Shown here: positions 22,465-23,849 of the stretch, one piece after another
Layout of the letters: each line of letters opens with the position of its first letter
Numbering within the stretch: position 1 is the stretch's first letter
Source of the DNA: an uncultured Clostridia bacterium
GTDB taxonomy: Bacteria > Bacillota > Clostridia > Lachnospirales > Lachnospiraceae
Assembly (NCBI GenBank): GCA_947304065.1
Contig: CAMZAI010000010.1
Span: 1 to 23,849, forward strand
Direction of reading: 5' to 3'
DNA: 23,849 bases
Program-made: the position numbers and the translations under genes
The notes under the pieces: generated by a model
The model's database searches: none
What the model saw: the letters and a program-made list of their open reading frames with translations, nothing else
Told to the model about the DNA's origin: nothing

Positions 22465-22543
22465 TTTCGGGCCTTCCTTATGTTGATTTCTGTACCGGCA
22501 GGTTATAACAAGGACATTCGCAATTCGCCATGCTCTTGCTCAT

Positions 22544-22576
22544 ATAAAAGCGGCACTCCGTGCCAAGCGCTTTTAT
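22544..22576 (-). promoter_or_regulatory. Attenuator-like hairpin in the tex leader
   Basis: ATAAAAGCG (22544-22552) pairs with CGCTTTTAT (22568-22576), and GCAC with GTGC inside. On the minus strand the inner stem GGCAC-GGA-GTGCC is followed by GCTTTTAT, terminator-like. It lies about ten bases after the predicted tex transcription start and about 80 bases before the ATG, so it would be at the very 5' end of the mRNA. Confidence 0.45.
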
Positions 22577-22591
22577 AAACTGCCACATTAC

Positions 22592-22621
22592 ATAATACCA
22601 CTTTTTCAAGGTGATTGTCCA
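22592..22621 (-). promoter_or_regulatory. Probable tex promoter
   Basis: Minus strand: TGGACA (22616-22621), 18-base spacer, TATTAT (22592-22597). It predicts a 5' leader of about 120 bases before tex. Confidence 0.5.
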
Positions 22622-22698
22622 CACTTTCGCTGATTTATCGGCAAAAACAATACCCGCCGCGTCTGAAATGATTTCTGGAAAAAAGAAAAGGGAACCTG

Positions 22699-22704
22699 TA
22701 TAAT
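22699..22704 (+). promoter_or_regulatory. -10 box upstream of the DUF4349 lipoprotein gene
   Basis: Perfect TATAAT with only a weak -35 candidate (CTGGAA at 22675-22680, 18-base spacer). The leader to the ATG would be about 65 bases and ends in AGGAGGAG (22761-22768). Confidence 0.5.
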
Positions 22705-22774
22705 AAAAGTGTCGTCTAATGGGTGAAAAAGATAAAACGGCATCCGGCCGAAAGCATAACAGGAGGAGACTTTT

Positions 22775-23849
22775 ATGAAGAAGAGATTATCACTTATCCT
22801 TGCGGTACTTATGGCAGCGGTGATCCTTGCGGGCTGTGCAAAGAAGGCAGCCTACGACAACGCCTACGGCGGCGCTCCCGCAGCGACAAATGCGTCAAAG
22901 AGCAGCGGTTCAAAACTTGACTTCGGTTACGCCACCGAAGACTACGCAATGGCGGATGGCGATTACAACGCCGATGTGCCCGGCTCCGATCTTTCAAACA
23001 CGACCGGCACCGACGTTGCTCCGCAGAATACCGGAAGAAAGCTCATCAAACGCGTAAATCTGAACATCGAATCCCTTGAGTTCGAGCAGAGCGTCGGGGC
23101 CATCGAGAGCTACGTAAGCGCATTCGGCGGCTATGTTGAGAGTTCTTCGATCTCGAATTCAAACTATTATTACTATAATTCATACAACTACTCGAGCAAG
23201 GCAAGGATCGCGAATTATGTTTTAAGGATCCCGAGCGAGATGCTTGACGGCTTCCTCGGACAGGTTGGGAATATCGGAAACATCACTTCGCAGTCATCGA
23301 GCGCCGAGGATATAACTCTTTCGTACCTCGATCTTGAAGCAAGGACCGAGTCCTTAGAAATCCAGCAGGAGCGCCTGCTCGCACTCCTTGAGAAGGCTGA
23401 GACGGTTGACGAGATCATCTCCCTCGAGGACAGACTTTCGGTTGTAAGATATCAGATCGAGTCACAGAGAAGCACACTTAAGAATTACGACAATCTCGTA
23501 GAATACAGCACCGTTACCATCAGCCTTTCGGAAGTTGTAAAGATCACAGAGCCCGAGCCTACCACCATGGGCGAGCGCATCAGCAGAGGCCTCTCGGATA
23601 CCTTCTACGATCTCGGCATCGCGCTTGAGGACTTCGCTGTAGGTTTCGTTGTTAATCTTCCCTACATCCTGATCTGGGCAGTCATCATCTTCGTGATCGT
23701 CTTCGTGATCGTAAAGATCGTGAAGGGCAGCAAGAAGCGCAAGGAAAAGAAGCAGGCCAAGCTTCAGGCGAAGCTCCAGGCAGACTGGGCAGCCCGCCAG
23801 GCAGCGCAGAACGCGCAGGCACCCGCACAGCAGACTAACTCTGACGAGA
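22775..23849 (+). CDS. DUF4349 lipoprotein (3' end beyond the window)
   Basis: At least 358 residues, open to the end of the window. AGGAGGAG six bases before the ATG fixes the start. The signal peptide ends in LAGC with the lipidated Cys at 21. A low-complexity Ala/Ser/Asp linker (to about 87) leads into the DUF4349 domain: RKLIKRVNLNIE, FGGYVESSS, a Tyr/Asn/Ser-rich loop, then YVLRIPSEMLDGFL, YLDLEARTESL and a coiled-coil to about 245. One membrane segment lies at about 292-316, followed by a cytoplasmic tail first basic (KKRKEKKQAK), then Gln/Ala-rich. The protein is thus anchored twice, by lipid and by helix. The family's function is not established; it resembles envelope-stress or sensor-associated lipoproteins only in outline. 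Confidence 0.9.
   Translation, partial: MKKRLSLILAVLMAAVILAGCAKKAAYDNAYGGAPAATNASKSSGSKLDFGYATEDYAMADGDYNADVPGSDLSNTTGTDVAPQNTGRKLIKRVNLNIESLEFEQSVGAIESYVSAFGGYVESSSISNSNYYYYNSYNYSSKARIANYVLRIPSEMLDGFLGQVGNIGNITSQSSSAEDITLSYLDLEARTESLEIQQERLLALLEKAETVDEIISLEDRLSVVRYQIESQRSTLKNYDNLVEYSTVTISLSEVVKITEPEPTTMGERISRGLSDTFYDLGIALEDFAVGFVVNLPYILIWAVIIFVIVFVIVKIVKGSKKRKEKKQAKLQAKLQADWAARQAAQNAQAPAQQTNSDE

Larger units (their letters stand above)
22465..22774. other. Divergent intergenic region between tex and the DUF4349 gene
   Basis: 310 bases with no credible coding sequence. It holds a minus-strand promoter and leader hairpin for tex (22544-22621) and a plus-strand -10 box for the lipoprotein gene (22699-22704). 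Between about 22622 and 22675 I see no repeat or motif. Confidence 0.6.

Overview
The window (about half G+C) reads like a chromosome segment of a Gram-positive Clostridia-type bacterium, probably Lachnospiraceae or a close relative. The pointers are a tsaE-tsaB-rimI-tsaD cluster combined with rnz and ispD, a small stand-alone flavodoxin, a BlaI/M56 regulatory pair, YcxB-like and DUF4349 proteins, strong AGGAGG-type ribosome sites, and an rRNA-type promoter with a TTCTTTGA leader. I see no prophage, CRISPR array or complete insertion sequence.

Left edge (1-393): a strong minus-strand promoter with an A-rich upstream tract and an rrn-like leader fires out of the window, so a 16S rRNA gene probably lies just beyond base 1. 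Diverging from it is a consensus plus-strand promoter with a repeated, palindromic operator. It drives an ABC operon (394-6436): an ABC-2 type ATPase and permease pair, then two half-transporters that should form a heterodimeric exporter. A hairpin placed over the ribosome site of the first half-transporter may uncouple the two pairs.

6519-10278 (minus strand): a BlaI-type repressor, a short M56 metallopeptidase lacking the beta-lactam sensor domain, a lipoprotein and a polytopic membrane protein. They look like one self-regulated unit behind a double dyad operator. A flavodoxin gene (10383-10823) diverges from it.

10829-11190: a bidirectional terminator, then tRNA-Ser(GGA) and tRNA-Ser(UGA) on the minus strand. 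The terminator is a perfect 30-bp inverted repeat, one arm of which includes the 3' end of the first tRNA.

11227-22464 (minus strand): a long, tightly packed run, in transcription order tex, a YcxB-like protein, tsaE, tsaB, rimI, rnz, a single-pass membrane protein, tsaD, ispD, a CotH-kinase lipoprotein and a TraX-family membrane protein. The core makes the t6A modification of ANN-decoding tRNAs (TsaB, D, E), matures tRNA 3' ends (RNase Z) and supplies an isoprenoid-precursor enzyme (IspD). The distal CotH-TraX pair looks like an envelope add-on.

Right edge (22775 to end): a divergent plus-strand gene for a DUF4349 lipoprotein with a C-terminal membrane anchor, cut by the window end.

The least ordinary items are the four-gene BlaI/M56 module with two unrecognised surface proteins, the CotH-TraX pair, the tRNA-copying inverted repeat, and the missing conventional start codon between ispD and the CotH signal peptide.
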